Shown in pieces: positions 24,544 to 32,620 of a stretch of 64,000 nucleotides of DNA (position 1 is the stretch's first letter; each line of letters begins with the position of its first letter). This DNA comes from Cyclobacteriaceae bacterium (lineage in GTDB: Bacteria; Bacteroidota; Bacteroidia; Cytophagales; Cyclobacteriaceae): the NCBI GenBank assembly GCA_019638275.1, contig JAHBUC010000013.1:48541-112540 (forward strand), read 5' to 3'. The translations under genes were made by a program, and so were the position numbers. The notes under the pieces were generated by a model. The model worked only from the letters and a program-made list of their open reading frames with translations. It was not told the origin of the DNA and did no database searches.

Positions 24544-26403
24544 ATGAGCGAAACAGCGATAAACGGCAAAAAAACGACTAAGGAACTGGAAAAAGTGGTT
24601 ATCCGGTTTGCTGGCGATTCCGGGGACGGAATGCAGCTTACCGGTTCGCAATTCAGTTTTACATCTGCTTTGTGGGGAAACGACCTGGCCACGTTTCCGG
24701 ATTTTCCGGCCGAAATACGCGCTCCTCAGGGAACCGTTGAAGGCGTATCCGGCTTCCAGGTACAGATCGGTAAGATTGATATTTATACACCGGGTGATCA
24801 GGCCGATGTATTGGTGGCGATGAATCCGGCTGCACTGAAATCAAACCTGCAATTTGCCCGCAAAGGGGGCAACGTTATAGTTGATCTGGATGCCTTTGTG
24901 GATCGCAACATTGAAAAGGCTGGCTTTGTGACCAACCCCTTAGAGGATGGAACGTTGGCCGATTACAATGTGGTGGAAGCGCCAATTTCCTCCCTTACCA
25001 AAACGGCTTTGGAAGGACTTCAACTGGACAACAAAAGCATCATGCGCTCCAAGAACATGTTTGCCCTGGGCATGATGTACTGGTTGTTCGATCGTTCGTT
25101 AAAAGAGACAGAGAAATACATCGATTCAAAATTCAAAAAGACTCCGGCTTTGGCCGAAGGAAATAAACGTGCATTGAATGCAGGCTTTCATTATGCTGAA
25201 ACCATTGAAGCCTTGCCGGCCATGTACAAAGTGCCGCCTGCCCAAATCGAAAAAGGAACGTACCGGCACATATCCGGAAACACGGCAACGGCATGGGGCC
25301 TAATGGCTGCTGCCGAAAAAGTGGGAAAGAAACTTTTTCTGGGCTCATATCCCATCACTCCTGCATCTGATATTCTGCATGAACTATCGCGCCACAAAAA
25401 CTTAGGCGTTATCACCATGCAAGCTGAAGATGAAATTGCCGCAGTATGCTCGGCCATTGGTGCAAGCTACGCGGGTCAGTTGGGTGTAACCACCTCTTCA
25501 GGCCCGGGCATTGCCTTGAAAGGTGAAGCCATCGGACTAGCCGTGATGGCGGAAATACCATTGGTGGTAGTTGATGTTCAACGCGGTGGTCCTTCAACCG
25601 GACTACCCACAAAAACGGAACAAGCCGACATTAACATTGCCGTGTATGGACGTAACAGCGAAAGTCCGGCTGTGGTGCTGGCCGCCAGCACACCCGCAAA
25701 CTGCTTCGACTTTGCCTACCTGGCAGCAAAAATTGCCATTGAACACATGACCCCGGTAATTTTATTAACGGATGGATACCTGGCCAACGGTTCGGAACCG
25801 TGGAAGTTTCCAACAACTGCCGATCTTCCACCCATTACGCTACACGAACCGCACAAAGATAATGGTGTCTATTACCCTTACGTTCGCGATGCCGAAACAT
25901 TGGCACGTGGCTGGGCTGTACCCGGTACACCAGGATTTGAACACCGCATTGGCGGATTGGAGAAACAGGAAAAGACCGGAAACGTTTCGTACGATCCGCA
26001 GAATCATGAAAAAATGGTTCGAACCCGTGCAGAGAAAGTGACGCGCGTTGCCAACTACCTTCCCGAGCTGGAAGTACAAGGCAATGGTGATGGTAAATTA
26101 CTGGTTGTAGGTTGGGGCGGTACCTTTGGTGGATTACACACCGCGGTTACTGAATTACAACAAGCAAATCGAAAAATTGATTTTGTTCATTTCAACTTCA
26201 TAAATCCCCTACCGAAAAATACCCAGGCAGTATTTGAGAAGTACAACAAGATACTGGTCTGCGAATTAAACATGGGACAATTCGCTTCGTTGCTGCGGAG
26301 CAAGTTTCCTGGTATGAATATCTTATCCTACACCAAAATTCAGGGTCAACCATTTTTGGTTACCGAACTGAAGGAAGTTTTCTTAGAAAACCTAAAAGAC
26401 TGA
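24544..26403 (+). CDS. korA: 2-oxoacid:ferredoxin oxidoreductase, fused gamma-alpha subunit
   Basis: 619 residues. The N-terminal gamma domain (about 15-200) starts VIRFAGDSGDGMQLTGSQF. The pyrimidine-binding alpha domain follows (about 240-450; YPITPASDILHELS, QAEDEIAAV, SSGPGIALKGEA, RGGPSTGLPTKTEQ). A transketolase C-terminal-like domain closes it. With KorB it oxidises 2-oxoglutarate, or a similar 2-oxoacid, to the acyl-CoA and reduces ferredoxin. It lies 4 bases from korB. 2-oxoglutarate is the most likely substrate for this architecture but is not proven. Confidence 0.93.
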   Translation: MSETAINGKKTTKELEKVVIRFAGDSGDGMQLTGSQFSFTSALWGNDLATFPDFPAEIRAPQGTVEGVSGFQVQIGKIDIYTPGDQADVLVAMNPAALKSNLQFARKGGNVIVDLDAFVDRNIEKAGFVTNPLEDGTLADYNVVEAPISSLTKTALEGLQLDNKSIMRSKNMFALGMMYWLFDRSLKETEKYIDSKFKKTPALAEGNKRALNAGFHYAETIEALPAMYKVPPAQIEKGTYRHISGNTATAWGLMAAAEKVGKKLFLGSYPITPASDILHELSRHKNLGVITMQAEDEIAAVCSAIGASYAGQLGVTTSSGPGIALKGEAIGLAVMAEIPLVVVDVQRGGPSTGLPTKTEQADINIAVYGRNSESPAVVLAASTPANCFDFAYLAAKIAIEHMTPVILLTDGYLANGSEPWKFPTTADLPPITLHEPHKDNGVYYPYVRDAETLARGWAVPGTPGFEHRIGGLEKQEKTGNVSYDPQNHEKMVRTRAEKVTRVANYLPELEVQGNGDGKLLVVGWGGTFGGLHTAVTELQQANRKIDFVHFNFINPLPKNTQAVFEKYNKILVCELNMGQFASLLRSKFPGMNILSYTKIQGQPFLVTELKEVFLENLKD

Positions 26404-26407
26404 TCAC

Positions 26408-27442
26408 ATGGAAAACACAATAGATATACCGCAAGAAAAACCCCTCACCAAAAAAGATTTTGAAAGCGACCAGTTGGTAAGGTGGTGCCCGGGCTGTGGC
26501 GATTATTCCATCCTCTCGGCCATGACCAATGCATTACCGCAGCTTAACATTCCCCGCGAAAATTTTGTCTTCGTTTCGGGGATTGGCTGCGCGGCTCGCT
26601 TTCCATATTACATGAATACATATGGCTTTCATACCATTCACGGTCGCGGGCCTGCTGTGGCGACCGGAGTAAAACTGGCCAATCCTAAACTTAGCGTTTG
26701 GGAAATTCAAGGAGATGGCGATGCGATGGCCATTGGTGGAAACCACTTCATTCATGCTTTGCGCAGAAATATTGACATTAATATTATTCTCTTTAATAAT
26801 GAGATCTATGGACTTACCAAAGGTCAGTACTCCCCCACTTCTCCGGCAGGCCTGGTAACCAAATCCACACCTTATGGCTCAGTTGAGCGGCCATTCCAGG
26901 CTGCAGAACTCGTAATTGGTGCACAAGGCACCTTCTACGCCCGAACCATTGATACCAATCCGAAATTAATGACGGAGATTTTTGTTCACGCAGCCAAACA
27001 CGTAGGTACCTCGTTGGTGGAGGTGTTGCAAAACTGCGTGATCTTCAATGACGATGCCCATGCAGCCGTTACTGCAAAACAAAACCGCGATGATTTTCAA
27101 TTGCATGTGAAGCATAGCCAACCATTACTTTTTGGAAAGGAAAATAAAAAAGGCATTCGCCTTAACGGATTAAAACTGGAAGTGGTAACAATTGGCGAAA
27201 ATGGCATCACCGAAAACGACATCCTTGTTCATGATGCACACAATGAAGATCCAACGCTTCACCTGATGCTTGCCCGAATGGCACCACCTCACTTCCCGAT
27301 GGCCTTGGGAGTTATACGTGAAGTCAGGGCAAAAACATATGATGAAGCAATTGCAGAAGAACGCGAAAAAATTACCGCAAATGCACGATACCATTCCGTG
27401 GACGATTTGTTAAAGAGCGGAGAGATTTGGGAGATTAAGTAG
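26408..27442 (+). CDS. korB: 2-oxoacid:ferredoxin oxidoreductase, beta subunit
   Basis: 344 residues. It carries the thiamine-diphosphate site (GDGDAMAIGGNHFIHALRRN followed by LFNNEIYGLTKGQYSPTS) and the CxxC pair of the iron-sulfur site in RWCPGCGDYSIL, with a third cysteine in GIGCAARFPYY. It forms the catalytic complex with KorA, only 4 bases upstream. The nuo genes start 56 bases downstream on the same strand, so oxoacid oxidation and respiration are physically linked in the genome. Confidence 0.94.
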   Translation: MENTIDIPQEKPLTKKDFESDQLVRWCPGCGDYSILSAMTNALPQLNIPRENFVFVSGIGCAARFPYYMNTYGFHTIHGRGPAVATGVKLANPKLSVWEIQGDGDAMAIGGNHFIHALRRNIDINIILFNNEIYGLTKGQYSPTSPAGLVTKSTPYGSVERPFQAAELVIGAQGTFYARTIDTNPKLMTEIFVHAAKHVGTSLVEVLQNCVIFNDDAHAAVTAKQNRDDFQLHVKHSQPLLFGKENKKGIRLNGLKLEVVTIGENGITENDILVHDAHNEDPTLHLMLARMAPPHFPMALGVIREVRAKTYDEAIAEEREKITANARYHSVDDLLKSGEIWEIK

Positions 27443-27466
27443 GCAACTGCTTACACTAACTTTTCC

Positions 27467-27474
27467 TATTTTTG
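27467..27474 (+). promoter_or_regulatory. Candidate -7 box upstream of nuoA
   Basis: TATTTTTG fits the Bacteroidota -7 consensus TAnnTTTG and lies 24 bases before the nuoA start. A matching TTG at the -33 position is not present (CTG instead), so this is a weak candidate. Confidence 0.3.
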
Positions 27475-27498
27475 AAATTCAGGTAAAATTACAAGTGA

Positions 27499-27849
27499 AT
27501 GAGTAGTGAAGCCTTAATTATATTTTTCATCGGGGGTGTAATCATGGTAGGGGCCGGTATACTGGCATCCAACCTGTTGGCGCCAAAATCAAAAAACCCG
27601 CTGAAAGCTGAACCCTATGAGTGCGGAGTTCCAACTCAAGGTACCTCCTGGATTCAGTTCCGGGTGGGGTATTACCTGTTCGCCATCCTCTTCCTCATCT
27701 TCGATGTGGAGACGGTTTTCATTTTTCCCTGGGCCGTTGTGATGAAAAAAGTCGGGTTGTCTGCCTTTATAGAAATTTTGATTTTTCTGATCATTCTTGG
27801 ACTTGGGTTGTTATATGCCTGGAAAAAGAAAGCATTGAAATGGGAGTAA
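27499..27849 (+). CDS. nuoA: Complex I subunit NuoA
   Basis: 116 residues with three membrane helices. KAEPYECGVPTQG carries the conserved ECG segment and FLIFDVETVFIFPWAV the second conserved block. It is a membrane subunit of the NADH:quinone-oxidoreductase family at the junction of the two arms, and is the first gene of the nuo run. Its end overlaps nuoB by 10 bases. Confidence 0.96.
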   Translation: MSSEALIIFFIGGVIMVGAGILASNLLAPKSKNPLKAEPYECGVPTQGTSWIQFRVGYYLFAILFLIFDVETVFIFPWAVVMKKVGLSAFIEILIFLIILGLGLLYAWKKKALKWE

Positions 27850-28409
27850 ATCAAAACACGATAAACCCACAGCAACACCAGGAACTTCTTAAGGATTTTC
27901 CAGGAGAAGTCGTGCGCGGACCCGGCAGCAACATTGTCATCACCTCAATTGACAGTGTAGTAAACTGGTCGCGGGCAAATTCACTTTGGCCACTTGTATT
28001 TGGCACCAGTTGTTGCGCCATTGAAATGATGGCCACCGGTGCCAGTCGCCATGATTGGTCGCGGTTTGGAACGGAGGTTGCCCGTGCTACACCCCGCCAG
28101 GCCGACTTAATCGTTATTGCCGGAACCATCGTGAACAAAATGGCGCCCGTACTCAAGCGATTGTACGATCAGATGGCCGATCCGAAATATGTAATTGCCA
28201 TGGGTGCTTGCGCCACTTCGGGCGGGCCATTCTATTATAATACATACTCGGTGGTAAAAGGTGCTGATCACGTGATTCCTGTGGATGTGTACGTTCCGGG
28301 TTGTCCCCCACGACCAGAAGCACTATTATATGGTATACTGCAATTGCAGAAAAAGATAAAAGGCGAGTCGTTGGCGGAGCCACGCGACCCGATGAAGGAT
28401 TTTGTGTGA
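27840..28409 (+). CDS. nuoB: Complex I subunit NuoB
   Basis: 189 residues from the ATG at 27840 (MGVNQNTINPQ). An open frame extends to 27621, but that part lies inside nuoA and encodes nothing NuoB-like, so the inner start is chosen. The N2 cluster cysteines are present: FGTSCCAIEMM, AMGACATSGG and VPGCPPRPE. It carries the last iron-sulfur centre before quinone. It overlaps nuoA by 10 bases and is followed by a dispersed repeat element (28413-28498) before nuoC. Confidence 0.95.
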   Translation: MGVNQNTINPQQHQELLKDFPGEVVRGPGSNIVITSIDSVVNWSRANSLWPLVFGTSCCAIEMMATGASRHDWSRFGTEVARATPRQADLIVIAGTIVNKMAPVLKRLYDQMADPKYVIAMGACATSGGPFYYNTYSVVKGADHVIPVDVYVPGCPPRPEALLYGILQLQKKIKGESLAEPRDPMKDFV

Positions 28410-28412
28410 ACC

Positions 28413-28498
28413 CATGTCAGGTTGTCTACAGGACTCCTTTGGAGAGCCTGTCGAAACCTGACCGAATTGGTGTCACCCTTCAAGCTCAGGATGACAAT
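28413..28498. repeat. Dispersed inverted-repeat element, copy inside the nuo operon
   Basis: The gap between nuoB and nuoC holds atgtcaggttgt...acaggactccttt...cctgtcgaaacc and ends ttcaagctcaggatgaca. It shares acaggactccttt and tgtcgaaacc with the element at 50938-51090, and the ends are complementary (gtcaggttg with caagctcaggatgac). It lies in transcribed operon sequence. Confidence 0.7.
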
Positions 28499-28505
28499 TG
28501 ATACA

Positions 28506-28964
28506 ATGGACAACGATTCATTAAAAGATTTCATACTACAACGGGTGCCTGATGCGGAAATCGTACAGGGCACCCAGTATTTACAAGCATCTGTTCCGGC
28601 CGAAAAAACACGTTCGTTACTAACTGAGTTAAAGGCAAATCCGCAAACCTCATTTGATTACCTGTTTTGCCAAACCGGTGTTGACTGGCCACAGCACATG
28701 GAAGTAGTCTACCACCTGAAATCCACTACACTGAATCACATGGTGGTTATCAAAGCAAAAATTAATTCACGCGAAAATCCGGAGATTGATACCGTATGCG
28801 ATCTGTATCGCACAGCCGAATTTCATGAGCGCGAAATTTTTGATCTATATGGAATCGTTTTCAAAAATCATCCTGATTTAAGAAGACTGCTATTGACTGA
28901 CGATTGGGTTGGCTACCCCATGCGAAAAGATTACGTAGACCCTGTAAACATGATTGCTTACTGA
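28506..28964 (+). CDS. nuoC: Complex I subunit NuoC
   Basis: 152 residues from ATG 28506 (MDNDSLKDFIL). The frame is open back to 28422, but those codons lie in the repeat element, so they are not treated as part of the protein; ATG 28494 is a possible alternative. The 30-kDa subunit signature is clear: YRTAEFHEREIFDLYGIVFKNHPDLRRLL followed by DDWVGYPMRKDY. It is part of the peripheral arm. Its stop shares one base with the nuoD start. Confidence 0.93.
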   Translation: MDNDSLKDFILQRVPDAEIVQGTQYLQASVPAEKTRSLLTELKANPQTSFDYLFCQTGVDWPQHMEVVYHLKSTTLNHMVVIKAKINSRENPEIDTVCDLYRTAEFHEREIFDLYGIVFKNHPDLRRLLLTDDWVGYPMRKDYVDPVNMIAY

Positions 28965-30082
28965 TGGAAGATGTAATCACCACACCGCTTGAGTCGCAAG
29001 AGTACTTCATTAACATGGGGCCACAACACCCGTCTACACACGGTGTACTTCGCCTGGTGCTTTCGCTGGATGGTGAGATTATCCGGAAGGTAGAGCCACA
29101 TATCGGTTACATTCACCGCTCCATTGAAAAAATGTGTGAGCACGACAGCTACCAGCAAATCGTACACCTTACCGACCGAATGGATTACCTCTCGTGCCAC
29201 ATCAACAACGAAGCGGTTTGCCTTGGTGTGGAAATGGGATTGCAACTGGAAGTACCTGAACGGGTAAAAGTTATCCGTACCATTATTGGCGAACTTACGC
29301 GCTTGTCATCACACCAACTTTGGTGGGGTGTAATGGGTATGGATTTAGGCGCCATCACCACTTTTCTATATGGCTTTCGCGATCGCGAAATGATCACGGA
29401 CATTTTTGAAGAAACCTGTGGTGCACGTTTGACTATGAACTACAATGTGCCGGGCGGGTTAATGTTCGATATCCATCCGAACTTTCAAAAGCGAACGAAG
29501 GATTTCATTACCCACTTCAAAAAGAAATTACCGGAGTATGATGACCTGCTCTCCAACAATGTCATCTTCCGGCAACGTACGATGGGCATTGGCAAGCTTT
29601 CAAAAGCCGATGCCATTTCCTTTGGTGTAACCGGGCCTTCCGGAAGAGCTTCCGGATTTTCATGTGATGTACGTAAGCATCATCCATACAGCGCTTACGA
29701 TAAAGTGCAGTTTAAAGAAATTCTTCGCACGGAAGGTGATTGCTTTGCACGCTATCAATGCCGCATTGATGAGATGTGGGAGTCGGTCTCCATTATTGAA
29801 CAACTGATCGACAACATACCGGAAGGACCCTTTAAGGCGCCCACCAAGGCGGCAATCAAATTACCAAAAGGTGAATTCTATCAGAAAGTAGAAACTGCGC
29901 GTGGCGAGTTTGGCGTGTACATCATCAGTGAAGGACAAAAGAGTCCGTACCGGTTGAAATTTCGTTCTCCGGGCTTCAGTAATTTATCTGCACTCAATCA
30001 CATGGCACAGGGTTGTAAAATTGCCGACCTCGTGGCCATCATGTCGACCATAGATTTAGTTATACCCGATATTGACCGATAG
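28964..30082 (+). CDS. nuoD: Complex I subunit NuoD
   Basis: 372 residues from ATG 28964 (MEDVITTPLESQEYF). The open frame reaches back to 28904 inside nuoC, but the start overlapping the nuoC stop by one base is preferred. Family landmarks are NMGPQHPSTHGVLRLVL (quinone-site histidines), EPHIGYIHRSIEKM and the C-terminal ADLVAIMSTIDLVIPDIDR. It forms much of the quinone-reduction chamber. It is a separate gene, not the NuoCD fusion seen in some relatives. Confidence 0.95.
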   Translation: MEDVITTPLESQEYFINMGPQHPSTHGVLRLVLSLDGEIIRKVEPHIGYIHRSIEKMCEHDSYQQIVHLTDRMDYLSCHINNEAVCLGVEMGLQLEVPERVKVIRTIIGELTRLSSHQLWWGVMGMDLGAITTFLYGFRDREMITDIFEETCGARLTMNYNVPGGLMFDIHPNFQKRTKDFITHFKKKLPEYDDLLSNNVIFRQRTMGIGKLSKADAISFGVTGPSGRASGFSCDVRKHHPYSAYDKVQFKEILRTEGDCFARYQCRIDEMWESVSIIEQLIDNIPEGPFKAPTKAAIKLPKGEFYQKVETARGEFGVYIISEGQKSPYRLKFRSPGFSNLSALNHMAQGCKIADLVAIMSTIDLVIPDIDR

Positions 30083-30083
30083 T

Positions 30084-31169
30084 ATGAAGTGGCTCTACGA
30101 TTTTTCCTACCTCACACGCGCCATCCACGAAGGATTGTCTGCACGGTTTGAGCCGGGAACAGTGGTGATATTGGAAATGGTGTTGGTGGGTATTACGTTC
30201 ATGTTGTTGTTTGCCCTGTTGGGATTGGTGCTAGTGTATGCGGAACGAAAAGTAAGTGCCGTGATTCAGCAACGCCTCGGCCCTATGCGTGTTGGAAAAT
30301 GGGGCACTGCCCAGACGCTGGCCGATGTAATCAAACTTTTACTGAAGGAACCGTTAATCAACAAAGACGCTGACAAGTTTTTGTTCAACCTTGCACCGTT
30401 TGTGATCATGATTGCTGCCTTTATGGCCATTGCTGCTTTGCCCTTTGCAAAAGGTTTACACGCCATCGACTTTGACATTGGAATTTTATATGTAGCCGCG
30501 GTTTCATCATTGGGCGTGATAGGTATTTTGTTAGCCGGGTGGTCGTCAAACAATAAATATTCGCTCATTGGGGCGATGCGGGCAGGAGCTCAGATTATCA
30601 GTTATGAATTATCCGTAGCCCTTTCATTATTAACTATTGTGGTGCTGACGGGTAGCTTACAATTCAGCACCATTGTTGAATCACAAGCCGATGGTTGGTG
30701 GATATTCAAAGGCCACATTCCGGCCATGATTGCTTTTGTCATTTTCCTGATTGCCAGTACAGCCGAAACCAATCGCGGTCCGTTCGATCTCGCGGAAGCA
30801 GAATCCGAATTAACAGCAGGCTTTCACACCGAATACTCGGGATTGAAGTTTGCCTTTTTCTTTTTAGCAGAATTTGCCAACATGTTTATCGTGGCGGGTA
30901 TAGGTGCAACCGTTTTCCTGGGAGGCTGGATGCCGTTTCATATCGGCAGTTGGGAAGGCTTTAATGCGGTCATGGATTTTATACCACCCATCTTCTGGTT
31001 TTTCGGAAAGGTTGGTTTTATGATTTTTCTGATGATGTGGTTCCGTTGGACATTCCCGCGTCTCCGCATCGATCAGTTGCTCACGCTGGAATGGAAATAT
31101 TTGCTGCCGATAAATTTAATGAACATTGTGTTGATGGCGTTTTTGAGTTTGATGGGTTGGCATTTTTAA
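30084..31169 (+). CDS. nuoH: Complex I subunit NuoH
   Basis: 361 residues from ATG 30084; a TTG at 30072 would overlap nuoD and is less likely. It is a polytopic membrane protein of about eight helices. VYAERKVSAVIQQRLGPMRVG and AETNRGPFDLAEAESELTAGFHTEYSG are the family signatures. It connects the quinone chamber to the proton-pumping arm. It follows nuoD directly: nuoE, nuoF and nuoG, which lie between D and H in many genomes, are absent here. Confidence 0.96.
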   Translation: MKWLYDFSYLTRAIHEGLSARFEPGTVVILEMVLVGITFMLLFALLGLVLVYAERKVSAVIQQRLGPMRVGKWGTAQTLADVIKLLLKEPLINKDADKFLFNLAPFVIMIAAFMAIAALPFAKGLHAIDFDIGILYVAAVSSLGVIGILLAGWSSNNKYSLIGAMRAGAQIISYELSVALSLLTIVVLTGSLQFSTIVESQADGWWIFKGHIPAMIAFVIFLIASTAETNRGPFDLAEAESELTAGFHTEYSGLKFAFFFLAEFANMFIVAGIGATVFLGGWMPFHIGSWEGFNAVMDFIPPIFWFFGKVGFMIFLMMWFRWTFPRLRIDQLLTLEWKYLLPINLMNIVLMAFLSLMGWHF

Positions 31170-31175
31170 AATATT

Positions 31176-31204
31176 ACATTGGCCTGTGTATCACAGGCCA
31201 ATGT
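31176..31204 (+). terminator. Perfect 13-bp hairpin after nuoH
   Basis: acattggcctgtg (31176-31188) and cacaggccaatgt (31192-31204) form a perfect stem with a 3-base loop, 6 bases after the nuoH stop. No T-run follows directly (the sequence is tgagaattgaaaaaaaatcc), so it may be an attenuator or a processing or stability element rather than a full terminator. Confidence 0.65.
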
Positions 31205-31222
31205 TGAGAATTGAAAAAAAAT

Positions 31223-31302
31223 CCTGGTTTGTGAGGACACAAACCAGGGTAAAAGGGCACAAACCAGGGTAAAAGGACACAAACCAGGGTAAGGACACAA
31301 AC
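31223..31302 (+). repeat. 20-bp tandem repeats with an inverted leader upstream of nuoI
   Basis: The unit ggacacaaaccagggtaaaa occurs at 31235-31254, then as 31255-31274 (one change), 31275-31292 (two bases short) and a last half-unit 31293-31302. cctggtttgtg at 31223-31233 is the reverse complement of cacaaaccagg, present in the three long copies, so it could pair with any of them. Each long unit ends in an aaaagg-like stretch; the last, aagga, is 10 bases from the nuoI start. Confidence 0.85.
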
Positions 31303-31305
31303 GAC

Positions 31306-31782
31306 ATGAGAAGTGTTATAAACTATTTCAAAGAAATCTACTTCGGACTGAAGTCCTTAATTACCGGCATGCGGGTAACCGGACATTATTTTACCCATCC
31401 GAAAGAGATCATCACACAACAATATCCCGAAAATCGCGAAACGCTAAAAATGTTTGAGCGTTTCCGCGGAGAAGTGGTGCTGCTGCATAATGAAAACAAT
31501 GAACATAAATGTACGGGCTGTTCGGCTTGTGAGGTTGCCTGCCCAAACGGCACGATAGAAATCATTCACAAGCGTGTTGATGTTGACGGCAGAAAGGTCA
31601 AAGCACTGGATACCTTCGTGTATCACTTGCAAATGTGTACAATGTGCGGCTTATGTATACCCGCCTGCCCTACCGATGCCATCGTGATGGCCAACACGTT
31701 TGAGCATGCCGTATTCGATCGGTCAAAGTTGACGAAAGTGTTAAATAATCCCGGATCAAAAATTATGGACGGAATCAAGTAA
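31306..31782 (+). CDS. nuoI: Complex I subunit NuoI
   Basis: 158 residues. Two 4Fe-4S motifs are present: CTGCSACEVACPNGTI and CTMCGLCIPACPTDAI, the clusters N6a and N6b that carry electrons to NuoB. In a complex lacking NuoEFG it is a plausible entry point for electrons from ferredoxin. It is preceded by a hairpin and a 20-bp tandem repeat, the only sizeable structured gap between nuoH and nuoM. Its stop shares one base with the nuoJ start. Confidence 0.95.
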   Translation: MRSVINYFKEIYFGLKSLITGMRVTGHYFTHPKEIITQQYPENRETLKMFERFRGEVVLLHNENNEHKCTGCSACEVACPNGTIEIIHKRVDVDGRKVKALDTFVYHLQMCTMCGLCIPACPTDAIVMANTFEHAVFDRSKLTKVLNNPGSKIMDGIK

Positions 31783-32297
31783 TGGCTACGAGTGCAATCA
31801 TATTCTACATAATTGCCGGAGTGATGATCATCTTCTCCCTGATGGCCGTTACCAGTAGAAGAATATTACGTGCGGCTGTTTACCTGCTGTTTGCACTTGC
31901 CGGAACGGCTGCGTTGTATTTCATGATCGATTACCAATTTCTGGCTGCAGTCCAGCTAATTGTGTATGCCGGTGGTATTGTGGTGCTGATTATCTTTTCC
32001 ATTTTACTCACCACACACATCAATGAAAAGCTGGAGAAGCCCGCTCCCGGAAAAGTTTTCATCACAGCCGTACTCGCATTAGGCGGATTTGTATTGACAG
32101 TCTATGCGCTTACACAACACAACTTCGTAGTATCCGACTTACCACAGACGGAAGCTACCGTAAGCCATATCGGAGAAAAACTATTGGGCTATGGTGAAGG
32201 TGGCTATGTGTTGCCGTTTGAAGTAATCAGTATCCTATTGCTGGCCGCGATGATCGGGGCCATCGTTATTGCGAAACGAAAAGCTTCCGACTCATGA
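31782..32297 (+). CDS. nuoJ: Complex I subunit NuoJ
   Basis: 171 residues with about five membrane helices. The conserved AVQLIVYAGGIVVLIIFSILL segment contains the pi-bulge helix typical of NuoJ. It starts on the last base of nuoI and overlaps nuoK by 4 bases (ATGA), so these membrane subunits are translated together. Confidence 0.93.
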   Translation: MATSAIIFYIIAGVMIIFSLMAVTSRRILRAAVYLLFALAGTAALYFMIDYQFLAAVQLIVYAGGIVVLIIFSILLTTHINEKLEKPAPGKVFITAVLALGGFVLTVYALTQHNFVVSDLPQTEATVSHIGEKLLGYGEGGYVLPFEVISILLLAAMIGAIVIAKRKASDS

Positions 32298-32611
32298 TGG
32301 AGCATGTTCCCATATCACACGTGTTGATCGTAACCAGCGCTATGTTCTTTATAGGGGTCTATGGCTTTCTGACAAGACGAAACCTTGTTACCATGCTGAT
32401 TGGTGTAGAACTTATGCTCAATGCGGTAAATATCAATTTTGTGATTTTTGATCGGTACTTATACCCCGACCAAATTTCAGGACATTTCTTTGCCTTGTTC
32501 ATCATTGCCATTGCTGCTGCTGAAGCGGCTGTGGCCATTGCCATATTTATAAACCTGTATAGAAACATCCGCTCCATTGATGTGGAGGAAGTAGATAAAA
32601 TGAAATATTAA
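32294..32611 (+). CDS. nuoK: Complex I subunit NuoK
   Basis: 105 residues with three membrane helices. The proton-path glutamates lie in LIGVELMLNAVNINFV and AAAEAAVAIAIFINLYR. It follows nuoJ with a 4-base overlap and precedes nuoL by 9 bases. A second ATG at 32297 is an alternative start. Confidence 0.94.
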   Translation: MMEHVPISHVLIVTSAMFFIGVYGFLTRRNLVTMLIGVELMLNAVNINFVIFDRYLYPDQISGHFFALFIIAIAAAEAAVAIAIFINLYRNIRSIDVEEVDKMKY

Positions 32612-32620
32612 GAGGAAACA

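Noticed and set aside
27621..27839. Long N-terminal extension of NuoB
   Set aside because: These codons lie inside nuoA in another frame and match nothing in NuoB; ATG 27840 gives the normal protein.
28422..28505. N-terminal extension of NuoC
   Set aside because: It is translated repeat-element sequence; the family start fits ATG 28506.
31223..31302. Possible small CRISPR-like array
   Set aside because: The 20-bp units are directly contiguous with no unique spacers, and no cas genes are nearby; it is a tandem repeat.
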